This document shows, one piece after another, positions 8,099-14,729 of a stretch of DNA of 18,537 nt. Source of the DNA: CAZNUM01 sp964539305. Lineage in GTDB: Bacteria > Fidelibacterota > Marinisomatia > Marinisomatales > TCS55. The stretch lies in contig CAZIIM010000031.1 of the NCBI GenBank assembly GCA_964539305.1, positions 1-18,537 of the forward strand, written 5' to 3'. Made by a program: the position numbers and the translations under genes. Numbering within the stretch: position 1 is the first letter of the stretch; each line of letters opens with the position of its first letter. A model generated the notes under the pieces. It saw only the letters and a list, made by a program, of their open reading frames with translations, was not told the origin of the DNA and made no database searches.

Positions 8099-9511
8099 TT
8101 ATGAAGCCTGGGCCTGCTGCCAGACTTTTAAACCCCGTTCTTCATCCGTCCCCGGAATAGTGTTGTCAAGCACCAGTGCAATGAAGGCGCCCACTGCCAT
8201 TCCCGTACTCCCTAACGTGGTGATGATATTTCCAACCCACTGGAACTGCCCTTCAATCACCAAAGGGTGCAGAACGAAATACTCCGGTACGCTCAATCCC
8301 ATAAAAAAGGCGAATCCGAGAATAAAAAGGTTTCGGGCGGAATTCAGGTCCACGAACTGAAGGTTGGAGAGACCCACCGATGCAATCATCCCGAACATGG
8401 CACAGTACATGCCCCCCACAATTGGGCTGGGAATCGTTGTGAACAGAGCGCCAAATTTGGAGACGGTACCCAGAAGAATCATGATCCAGCCACCGGCCTG
8501 GACCACCCGCCGGGAACCGACCCGGGTTAATCCAATCGCCCCGATATTCTCGCTGTATGAGGTTGTCCCGTTCCCGGTTCCGAAAATTCCCGCCACCAGG
8601 CACCCGATTCCTTCAAAGGTAATACCCCGGCTGATGACCTTTCCCGTCGGTACCGGGGCACCGCTAAGGCGGGCACAGGCGTAATAATCACCGATCGACT
8701 CCACAATGGAGGCGATATAACCAGCCAGCATACCCACCAGAGCAGCAATCCCGAACTGGGGCCATCCCCATTGAAAGGGGTAGGGAATTCTGAGCCAGGG
8801 AGCGTTGCGCAAATTTTCCAGGCTGGTATAAGCGGGATGGCCCGCCGGAAAGAATCCCAGCACCGTCCCGATGGCTGCCACCGACCAGGCGGTCAGAATA
8901 GCCAAAAGGATGGGGTACAGTTCAAAAGTACGGTGCCGCCGGGAGAAATATTGACTGAACAGAATAATCAGTAATATGGTCAAGCCACCGATAGGCCAGT
9001 ATTTTCCAGCTTCCGGCGCCCCGAATTTGAACAAGGCCAAACCAATCAGGGCAATCGTGGGAGCAATCGTTACTGGTCCCACGAACCGCAGCAGCCGACC
9101 CACCATGCCGCTGGCACCAATGAGAATTTCAAAGAAGGATCCAGCAATGATGGCTCCCTGAACGTGCTGCATCCTGACTTCCCAACCGACATTGGCCAGA
9201 GCGGCCATGCTGCAGATGGCAAAAGTGGGCGCCAGAAATGAAAAGGTTCCGCCCTGAACAATGGGCAACCGGTTTCCCCAGGTGGTTTGTAATATGGTTG
9301 TTATCCCGCTGACAAAGAACATGGTGGCAATCAGCCAGCCTTTCTGAACCGGATCCGTAATCCCAAATACCGGTGCCAACAACAGGGGAATGGCCACGGT
9401 AGACCCGAACATGGTCAGGTAATGCTGAAACCCCAGGATGATTGTTTCCCTCAGGGGTGGGCGATCCTCAATCCCGTAGAGTAGATTATGATTGGGTTCG
9501 GGTGTTGCCAT
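8099..9511 (-). CDS. NCS2/NAT family nucleobase permease
   Basis: An integral membrane nucleobase transporter with many hydrophobic segments, consistent with the 14-segment NCS2 fold. The family's TM1 QH pair is at residues 29-30 (LGFQHYLTMFG), the conserved acidic residue of TM8 is E271 (ASIVESIGDYYA), and the nucleobase-ascorbate transporter signature is at 321-330 (ENIGAIGLTR). By operon position it should import uracil or thymine (or dihydropyrimidines), probably with H+ or Na+, to feed the pathway. The N-terminal YGIEDRPPLRETIILGFQHY reads more like the eukaryotic NAT/SVCT branch than like UraA, so xanthine or urate cannot be excluded as substrate from sequence alone. CAGGAG precedes the ATG. 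It lies 33 bases downstream of the dehydrogenase gene. Confidence 0.9.
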   Translation of the reverse strand: MATPEPNHNLLYGIEDRPPLRETIILGFQHYLTMFGSTVAIPLLLAPVFGITDPVQKGWLIATMFFVSGITTILQTTWGNRLPIVQGGTFSFLAPTFAICSMAALANVGWEVRMQHVQGAIIAGSFFEILIGASGMVGRLLRFVGPVTIAPTIALIGLALFKFGAPEAGKYWPIGGLTILLIILFSQYFSRRHRTFELYPILLAILTAWSVAAIGTVLGFFPAGHPAYTSLENLRNAPWLRIPYPFQWGWPQFGIAALVGMLAGYIASIVESIGDYYACARLSGAPVPTGKVISRGITFEGIGCLVAGIFGTGNGTTSYSENIGAIGLTRVGSRRVVQAGGWIMILLGTVSKFGALFTTIPSPIVGGMYCAMFGMIASVGLSNLQFVDLNSARNLFILGFAFFMGLSVPEYFVLHPLVIEGQFQWVGNIITTLGSTGMAVGAFIALVLDNTIPGTDEERGLKVWQQAQAS

Positions 9512-9544
9512 AATGAATCTCCTGGTTAGGTCTTAGATGACTCC

Positions 9545-10999
9545 TTAACTCATCCAGTTGGTCCGGGCCTCCGGGTTCCACTTGATGGTGGTTTTTTTCA
9601 GCTTAGTCCAGAATTCAATGGAACTTTTTCCCGTAATATCGGCTGTTCCGAATTTAGACTGGTTCCAACCCCCAAAGGAAAAGGGCTCCCGTGGGACGGG
9701 TACCCCAATATTCACCCCGATCATCCCGGCACTGGCCCGCTCCGCCACATATTTGGCCAGACCGCCGGATTGGGTAAACACGGCGGCAGCATTACCGTAC
9801 TCAGAACCGTTTTCAATTTCCAGAGCTTCCTCCACCGTCTTGGTTCGCAGGATGGAAAGCACCGGTCCAAACACTTCTTCCCGGGCGATGGGCATATCGG
9901 GAGTGACATCGTCTATGACAGTCGGTCCCACATAAAATCCGTTTTCCCGGCCGGGAACGATCGCACCACGACCATCCACTAGAATTTTAGCCCCCTGTTG
10001 TTCCGCTTCAGTGATGTACCGTTCAATCCGTTCTTTCGCTGCCTGGGAAATCACAGCTCCCAGGTTTTTCCCCGGTACGATTTTCCGGGCTTCCTCACAC
10101 AGTTTTTCAATAATGAGATCCACCTTCCCCACGGCTACCATGGCGGAGGCGGCCATACAGCGTTGGCCACAACAGCCGGTCATGGAAGCTGCTACGTTGG
10201 AGGCAGTCATTTCTACATTAGCGTCCGGCAATACGATTAAATGGTTTTTTGCACCCCCCAGGGCCAGAACGCGTTTATGGTGACCTGCCGCCCGGGCGTA
10301 GACCAGCTTGGCCACCCGCGTGGAACCCACAAAGGAAACGGCATCGATTCCGGGATGATCACAAATAGCTTCCACCACTTCCCGGGCACCGTGAACAATG
10401 TTAAAAATACCCTCCGGCAGGCCCGCTTCCCGTAGTAGTTCTGCCAAACGGTTGGCGCTCAGGGGAGTTTGCTCAGATGGTTTCAAAATCATGGCGTTCC
10501 CCAGTGCAATGGCGTTAGGGATGGTCCAGTTCGGGACCATATTGGGGAAATTAAAGGGGGTAATACTAGCAACCACACCGACCGGTTTTCGATCAGAACG
10601 ACATTCCACCCCGCGGCTTACCTCTTCGATTTCCCCCGGAATTAACTGGGGTAATGCACAGGCAAATTCGGTCACCTCCACTGATTTCAACACTTCCGCC
10701 CGGGCCTCATCGGCCGTTTTACCGTTTTCTTCCTCCACCAGAGCTGTTAATTCATCCTGGTGTTGTTCCAGAAGTTGCTTGTAACGGTAGAAAACCTGGA
10801 CCCGTTCCTTGATGGGCAGAGCTGCCCATTCTTGAACGATCTCCCGGGCGGCAGAAACCGCCTGATCCACCTCCGGCGCACCGGAAAGAGGTACCGAGGA
10901 AATTAATTCCCCGTTCAGAGGAGACAGAACTTCAAGGTGTTCCCCTTTGAAAGGGACCTGTTTCCCCCCGATAACATTTTTCAAATCCGGGTATTTCAT
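9545..10999 (-). CDS. mmsA: CoA-acylating (methyl)malonate-semialdehyde dehydrogenase
   Basis: The enzyme oxidises malonate semialdehyde to acetyl-CoA and methylmalonate semialdehyde to propionyl-CoA, with loss of CO2 and reduction of NAD. It is an aldehyde dehydrogenase with the MMSDH-specific active site CCGQRCMA; the catalytic cysteine is C281. K173 in ILKPSE contacts NAD. The general-base Glu of hydrolytic aldehyde dehydrogenases is absent (the segment reads LALGGAKNH), as expected for CoA-dependent members. Its 484 residues fit the family. It is the first gene of the pyrimidine operon although it catalyses the last step, and it takes both products (from uracil and thymine) into central metabolism. 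The start ATG at 10999 has GGGGA about 8 bases upstream. Myo-inositol IolA is the close relative, but no inositol gene is present here. Confidence 0.92.
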   Translation of the reverse strand: MKYPDLKNVIGGKQVPFKGEHLEVLSPLNGELISSVPLSGAPEVDQAVSAAREIVQEWAALPIKERVQVFYRYKQLLEQHQDELTALVEEENGKTADEARAEVLKSVEVTEFACALPQLIPGEIEEVSRGVECRSDRKPVGVVASITPFNFPNMVPNWTIPNAIALGNAMILKPSEQTPLSANRLAELLREAGLPEGIFNIVHGAREVVEAICDHPGIDAVSFVGSTRVAKLVYARAAGHHKRVLALGGAKNHLIVLPDANVEMTASNVAASMTGCCGQRCMAASAMVAVGKVDLIIEKLCEEARKIVPGKNLGAVISQAAKERIERYITEAEQQGAKILVDGRGAIVPGRENGFYVGPTVIDDVTPDMPIAREEVFGPVLSILRTKTVEEALEIENGSEYGNAAAVFTQSGGLAKYVAERASAGMIGVNIGVPVPREPFSFGGWNQSKFGTADITGKSSIEFWTKLKKTTIKWNPEARTNWMS

Positions 11000-11039
11000 A
11001 AGTAGTTCCCCGTCAGCGTTTGATTTGTCGATCCTGCTC

Positions 11040-11100
11040 AGCCCTTTCGTGGTGAACTTTATCCACAGAGAAAGACGATTTCACCAGCGTGTTCAGGGCT
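11040..11100 (-). promoter_or_regulatory. imperfect two-part stem-loop in the leader of the pyrimidine operon
   Basis: Two nested inverted repeats are visible: AGCCCT (11040-11045) with AGGGCT (11095-11100), and GGTGAA (11051-11056) with TTCACC (11080-11085). They are separated by an asymmetric internal loop of 5 versus 9 bases, and the apical loop is about 23 bases. In RNA from the minus strand the outer stem can extend by a U-G and a U-A pair. It ends about 40 bases before the mmsA start codon. It could be a leader RNA element or an operator for an unseen regulator. No U-run follows, so it is not an intrinsic terminator. Chance pairing remains possible. Confidence 0.3.
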
Positions 11101-11370
11101 AATTTTCCGGCTAACTTAACAGATTCAGGGGAGGAAAGGAAAGGGGATAATTATGAGTTTGAATATTTCGTTTAAAGACACTCCTAAAAACCTTTTGAAT
11201 TAATTTGCCGAACCCTGATCGATAGTAGTTTGAACTTCCGTCAGTCTAATAATGGATTCAGCAAATACAACTGTTTATGGGTCGTTCCTAAATCTGAAAA
11301 ATATTCATCCCATCGCAAATTCAGCTCAAATCCCCGTCACCATAATTGTATTAAAAAAACAGAATCAGAC

Positions 11371-11399
11371 TTGATCGGAATTAGTCATATTCATTATAT
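11371..11399 (+). promoter_or_regulatory. sigma70-type promoter of the arsR-like gene
   Basis: TTGATC (11371-11376), a 17-base spacer and TTATAT (11394-11399) form a reasonable housekeeping-type promoter. Transcription would start near 11405-11407, giving a leader of about 48 bases before the ATG at 11454. The operator-like dyad begins right after the -10 box, as expected for a repressor-controlled promoter. Confidence 0.6.
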
Positions 11400-11403
11400 T
11401 ATG

Positions 11404-11425
11404 GTTAAATAGTTGCTTAACTATT
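11404..11425 (+). promoter_or_regulatory. operator-like dyad (copy 1) upstream of the arsR-like gene
   Basis: GTTAA-N8-TTAAC lies at 11404-11421. It overlaps a second, perfect 7-base dyad AATAGTT-GCTT-AACTATT at 11408-11425. The element covers the predicted transcription start. The same 18-base pattern, 16 of 18 bases identical, recurs before the feoB-like gene. It is probably the site of the ArsR-like repressor, which would therefore control itself. The DtxR-like protein of the same cluster is the alternative ligand. Confidence 0.65.
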
Positions 11426-11453
11426 ATCAATTAAAACATCCGAGTCTGATAAC

Positions 11454-11816
11454 ATGCAAAAAAATGTAGAAGAAATTTGTAAAGTTTCTTATGTAGACGA
11501 GAAGAAAGTTTCGTACATCAAAACAAGGATTAAACCGGATCGTACGATGCAATTGCTCTCGGAAACCTTCAAAGTTCTCAGCGATCCCACCAGAATTAAA
11601 ATAATTTTCGCCTTATCACAAAAAGAACTGTGTGTGTGTGAGATAATGACAATTCTAGGGAAAACAAAACATGCCATCTCCTATCACTTACGAATCCTAA
11701 GAAATATGAAACTGGTAAAGTACCGCAAGGATGGCAGGTTGGTGTTTTACTCATTGGATGATGAGCATATAAATAATCTTTTCAATGAAGGAATTAAACA
11801 CGTGGAAGAATTCTAA
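11454..11816 (+). CDS. ArsR-family metal-responsive repressor, CadC/SmtB-like
   Basis: A 120-residue winged-helix repressor of the ArsR/SmtB family; such proteins leave DNA when metal binds. The core reads FKVLSDPTRIKII, ELCVCEI (C60, C62 in helix 3) and a recognition helix near residues 70-83. The N-terminus VEEICKVSYVDEKKV aligns by eye with CadC, retaining its first Cys (C9) but having Tyr where CadC has C11. The C-terminal helix carries D103, H105, H116 and E119 with exactly the spacing of the SmtB/CadC alpha-5 Zn site. So one complete alpha-5 site and three of the four alpha-3N ligands are present, which points to Zn, Cd, Pb or Co rather than arsenic. The ATG at 11454 keeps C9 in the protein; no clear ribosome site precedes it. 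It is the first gene of the metal cluster, and the next gene has its own candidate promoter and operator. Confidence 0.9.
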   Translation: MQKNVEEICKVSYVDEKKVSYIKTRIKPDRTMQLLSETFKVLSDPTRIKIIFALSQKELCVCEIMTILGKTKHAISYHLRILRNMKLVKYRKDGRLVFYSLDDEHINNLFNEGIKHVEEF

Positions 11817-11822
11817 TATAAT
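11794..11822 (+). promoter_or_regulatory. candidate promoter of the feoB-like gene
   Basis: TATAAT (11817-11822), a perfect -10 hexamer, starts just after the arsR-like stop codon. The best -35 at a 17-base spacing is the weak TTAAAC (11794-11799), inside the end of the arsR-like gene. Predicted transcription start is near 11829, just ahead of the second operator-like dyad. The -10 is convincing and the -35 is not, so expression may also read through from the upstream promoter. Confidence 0.5.
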
Positions 11823-11834
11823 TTTTAATAATTA

Positions 11835-11852
11835 GTTAAATATTTCCTTAAC
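11835..11852 (+). promoter_or_regulatory. operator-like dyad (copy 2) upstream of the feoB-like gene
   Basis: GTTAA-ATATTTCC-TTAAC has the same arms and spacing as copy 1 at 11404-11421 and differs at only two bases in the spacer. It lies immediately downstream of a TATAAT box and 35 bases before the feoB-like ATG. The second inner dyad of copy 1 is not preserved here, so the shared GTTAA/TTAAC arms are the better candidate for the protein contact. The repetition in the only two promoter-like gaps of the cluster supports a common regulator. Confidence 0.6.
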
Positions 11853-11886
11853 CAAATAGCCAATGCCATTAGGCTGAAAAACGAGT

Positions 11887-13878
11887 ATGAACACTAAGAA
11901 TAAAAAAAATGAAGTGAGCTGTCATAGTACCGCCAGTGAAATAATTGAAGGCGGTAAACGGGTTGTTCTGGTTGGTAACCCTAATGTTGGCAAAAGTGTT
12001 GTTTTTGGTAATTTAACCGGTAGATATGTCACCGTCTCAAACTACCCCGGTACAACGGTTGAGGTGACGCGGGGAAACGGAAACATTGGAAAGGAAAAAA
12101 TAGGAGTAACAGACACACCGGGGATGTACTCCCTCCTGCCTATAACCGAAGAGGAGCAAGTAGCCCGAACCATCTTACTAAATGAAGTTTCTAATGTTGT
12201 TGTCCATGTGGCCGATGCCAAGAATCTTGAGAAGTCCCTCCATTTAACTTTGCAACTCATCGAGGCAGAGCTTCCGGTAATTCTCGATCTGAATATCATC
12301 GACGAAGCAGATCGGTTGGGAATTAAGATTGATTTAGGAAAGCTCCGGAATGAACTGGACATCCCGGTTGTTGCTACCATTGCAACTGACAATAAAGGAA
12401 TGGATAATCTGCATCAAGCAATTGCCAACCCGCTGAAAAAGTCCGGTAAAATCTTCAAGTACGATGAAGTTATCGAGTCTGCTATTGACGAGATAACTGG
12501 ATTGCTTCAAAATAATTATCGCATTTCAAAACGGTCACTAGCCCTATTACTGCTTCAAGATGACGCTGAAATGAACCGTTTGATTCAGGAAGAAGAAAAC
12601 AACACAACCATTAATGCGATCATTCAAAAAACCAAAACAAAGTTCAGCGAGCCATTAAATTATCTCATTACAATCCAGAGACAACAAATAATTCATAAAA
12701 TCGTCGAGTTTTCAACAACGGCTGGTAAACCGGAAAAAATCAGTTTTCGGGAACGCTTGAGTCAGTTAATGATGTCGCCAATAACTGGAATACCCTTTCT
12801 TTTAGTTTCAATCTATGTGCTCTACGAATTTGTTGGTGTTTTTGGAGCGCAGGTTGCGGTGGATTTCCTGGAAAGGACTGTGTTTGGTACCTACATCAAT
12901 CCTTACGTCACGAATATCGTTACGGCGATTATCCCTTGGAAAGTATTTCAAGATCTCTTCGTCAATGAATACGGAATTATTACTCTGGGTGTTCGTTATG
13001 CCATTGCGATTATCATGCCCATCGTAGCCACCTTTTTCATTGCTTTTTCAATCATTGAAGACTCTGGTTATTTGCCAAGACTGGCGATGCTCATTGACCG
13101 TGTTTTCAAAAGAATCGGCCTAAACGGAAGAGCAGTAATCCCGGTGGTCTTAGGATTTGGGTGTGACACTATGGCGACTATGGTTACCAGAACCTTGGAA
13201 ACCCGTAAGGAAAAAGTTATTTCCACCTTATTATTGGCCCTGGCAATTCCATGTTCAGCCCAACTGGGGGTAATTCTAGCCCTACTATCTGGAGACGTAA
13301 ACATGTTATGGATATTCACCGGAATCATGGTGCTGGTTTTCATGTTGGTGGGATTCCTAGCGGCCAAGATTATCCCTGGTGAATCGCCCCTCTTCTATAT
13401 GGAAGTACCCCCTCTCAGATGGCCCAAAATGGGAAATGTATTTACTAAAACATATACACGGGTAGCCTGGTACTTTAAAGAAGTATTACCCTTATTTATT
13501 CTGGCAAGTATCTTCATTTGGATAGGTAAAATCACGAAACTATTTGATTTAATTGTCGATCTGCTGGCCTACCCCACCAGTTGGATTGGATTACCGAAGG
13601 AAGCGGCAACGGCTTTCCTGTTCGGTTTTTTCCGGCGGGATTTCGGAGCCGCTGGGCTTTATGACTTAAAAAATGAAGGTCTCCTCACCGGTGTCCCTTT
13701 ATTAGTATCCATCGTTACAATCGCCCTTTTTATGCCCTGTATTGCCCAATTATCAATCACTATTAAAGAACGTGGTTGGAAAACGGCTTTGGGGATGGCC
13801 GCCTTTATTTTCCCCTTTGCTTTCCTGGTAGGTTACTTGGTAAACATAATTATGACTACCTTGGGAGTCGTATTATGA
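11887..13878 (+). CDS. FeoB-like GTPase/divalent-metal permease
   Basis: FeoB proteins couple a cytoplasmic G domain to a membrane channel for Fe(II), or in some cases Mn(II). Here the G domain shows G1 GNPNVGKS (30-37), G2 GTT (55-57), G3 DTPG (76-79) and G4 NIID (136-139). The membrane part begins near residue 300. It carries the gate motifs GFGCD (423-427), IPCSAQLG (C456) and LFMPCIAQL (C618). Classical FeoB, as I remember it, has GFGCN followed by VP, and a MSC-type motif at the second site, so this is a divergent branch. At 663 residues it is shorter than E. coli FeoB (773). No feoA stands alone next to it; a FeoA domain is instead fused to the regulator two genes downstream. Its stop overlaps the next start (ATGA). 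Iron is the default substrate, but the CadC-like control and the P1B ATPase make another divalent metal possible. Confidence 0.88.
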   Translation: MNTKNKKNEVSCHSTASEIIEGGKRVVLVGNPNVGKSVVFGNLTGRYVTVSNYPGTTVEVTRGNGNIGKEKIGVTDTPGMYSLLPITEEEQVARTILLNEVSNVVVHVADAKNLEKSLHLTLQLIEAELPVILDLNIIDEADRLGIKIDLGKLRNELDIPVVATIATDNKGMDNLHQAIANPLKKSGKIFKYDEVIESAIDEITGLLQNNYRISKRSLALLLLQDDAEMNRLIQEEENNTTINAIIQKTKTKFSEPLNYLITIQRQQIIHKIVEFSTTAGKPEKISFRERLSQLMMSPITGIPFLLVSIYVLYEFVGVFGAQVAVDFLERTVFGTYINPYVTNIVTAIIPWKVFQDLFVNEYGIITLGVRYAIAIIMPIVATFFIAFSIIEDSGYLPRLAMLIDRVFKRIGLNGRAVIPVVLGFGCDTMATMVTRTLETRKEKVISTLLLALAIPCSAQLGVILALLSGDVNMLWIFTGIMVLVFMLVGFLAAKIIPGESPLFYMEVPPLRWPKMGNVFTKTYTRVAWYFKEVLPLFILASIFIWIGKITKLFDLIVDLLAYPTSWIGLPKEAATAFLFGFFRRDFGAAGLYDLKNEGLLTGVPLLVSIVTIALFMPCIAQLSITIKERGWKTALGMAAFIFPFAFLVGYLVNIIMTTLGVVL

Positions 13879-14063
13879 AATGTCCGCTATGTGGTCTCCG
13901 CTTTAAGGAAGAGGAAAGTGCAATTGCCTGCCAGGGCTGTCCTATTTCCAGGCCATGCGGCCTCATTAAGTGCCCCAATTGCGGGTATGAAATTCCAAGA
14001 GATACCGGACTAATAAAATTCCTTAAAAAATTACGCGAGAAAAAACATGCGACTAAGCGATAA
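13875..14063 (+). CDS. 62-residue seven-cysteine zinc-ribbon-like protein between feoB-like and dtxR-like genes
   Basis: The protein starts at MKCPLCG, with ATG overlapping the feoB-like stop (ATGA) and GGGAG about 7 bases upstream. A longer frame exists upstream but lies wholly over the feoB-like gene. Seven cysteines are arranged as C3xxC6, C19xxC22, C28 and C33xxC36, followed by a lysine/arginine-rich helix to the end. This suggests one or two Zn ribbons or another metal site. There is no membrane segment. I recall similar small Cys-rich proteins beside FeoB genes in anaerobic bacteria, but I know of no assigned function. The translational coupling implies a role with the permease, such as a metal relay, a partner of the G domain or an accessory factor. 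It overlaps the next gene by 17 bases. Confidence 0.78.
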   Translation: MKCPLCGLRFKEEESAIACQGCPISRPCGLIKCPNCGYEIPRDTGLIKFLKKLREKKHATKR

Positions 14064-14694
14064 CGCCGAAGAAATCCTAGAATACCTCTGGAGAATGAAA
14101 GTGGAACAGGGACAGGAGTTAGTTAAATGGGAAGAACTGAAAGAAGTCAAAACCGCGCCAGAAGTGAAAGAGCTTTTATCCCTGGAGTATATTGGTGTCT
14201 TCGATAAGGGGATTAGATTAAGAGAACATGGACTGGAAGAGGCGGAAAAAACTATAAGGAGACACCGGCTGGCAGAACGGTTGATGGTCGATGTTTTCGA
14301 TATAAAACACAGCCTTGTAGAAGATACTGCCTGTCAGTTCGAGCATTTACTTCGGAGCGAAGTCCAGGACAGCATTTGTACCCTTTTGGGCCATCCAAGT
14401 TATTGCCCTCATCACAAACCTATTCCTCCAGGCCGATGTTGTCGAAGGGCGGAAAAGGTTGTAAAACCCATTGTAATTCGGGCCACCGAATTGGAAAAAG
14501 GCTCAAAAGGAACAGTTGCTTTCCTGCAAGTTCAAAACAACAACAAATTACAGAAACTGATGGCAATGGGTATTTTACCGGGCGTAGCCCTTGAAGTGGT
14601 ACAAAAATTTCCATCGTTCGTTTTAAAAGTCGGTCATGTTCATATCGCCATGGATAAAAAAATGGCTCAAGCAATATTAGTACGTCGCCTTTAG
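14047..14694 (+). CDS. DtxR/MntR-like metalloregulator fused to a C-terminal FeoA (SH3-like) domain
   Basis: A 215-residue protein. Residues 1-62 look like a shortened winged-helix region. Residues 65-135 match the DtxR dimerisation/metal domain: RRHRLAER gives H73 and E77, and ACQFEH gives C96, E99 and H100, equivalent to DtxR H79, E83, C102, E105 and H106. The ligand equivalent to DtxR H98 is Glu92 here. CPHHKPIPPG (120-129) follows, as in the family. Residues 140-215 form a FeoA-type SH3 domain (LMAMGILPGVALEVV). The recognition helix is poorly conserved, so DNA binding is less certain than metal sensing. It may act as a regulator, or supply the FeoA function to the FeoB-like protein. It overlaps the Cys-rich gene by 17 bases and precedes the ATPase by 35. 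Confidence 0.85.
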   Translation: MRLSDNAEEILEYLWRMKVEQGQELVKWEELKEVKTAPEVKELLSLEYIGVFDKGIRLREHGLEEAEKTIRRHRLAERLMVDVFDIKHSLVEDTACQFEHLLRSEVQDSICTLLGHPSYCPHHKPIPPGRCCRRAEKVVKPIVIRATELEKGSKGTVAFLQVQNNNKLQKLMAMGILPGVALEVVQKFPSFVLKVGHVHIAMDKKMAQAILVRRL

Positions 14695-14729
14695 TCGCTG
14701 CCGAGAAAACAACCAAAGAGTGAGATATA

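Larger units (their letters stand above)
11000..11453. other. 454-base divergent control region, no convincing gene
   Basis: This gap separates the start of the pyrimidine operon (-) from the start of the metal cluster (+). No open frame in it looks coding; a 60-codon frame at 11230-11412 has no family resemblance and overlaps the promoter. It holds the leader of the pyrimidine operon, with an imperfect stem-loop (11040-11100). On the minus strand there is a weak TTTAAA...CATAAT pair about 15 bases apart near 11145-11175, which could be the pyrimidine promoter but is too poor to call. The right end holds the well-formed arsR promoter and operator. The right half is strongly A/T-rich. No regulator of the pyrimidine operon is encoded nearby. 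Confidence 0.6.

Noticed and set aside
11230..11412. A 60-codon open frame in the divergent control region.
   Set aside because: It runs through the arsR-like promoter, has no ribosome site and a composition with no family resemblance.
11364..11450. An 8-base inverted repeat, ATCAGACT (11364-11371) and AGTCTGAT (11443-11450), flanks the whole arsR-like promoter.
   Set aside because: The 71-base separation and short length make a chance match quite likely, and nothing similar surrounds the feoB-like promoter.
13776..13874. A 33-residue N-terminal extension of the Cys-rich protein.
   Set aside because: It lies entirely inside the feoB-like gene in another frame, whereas the ATG at 13875 forms a typical ATGA overlap with a ribosome site before it.
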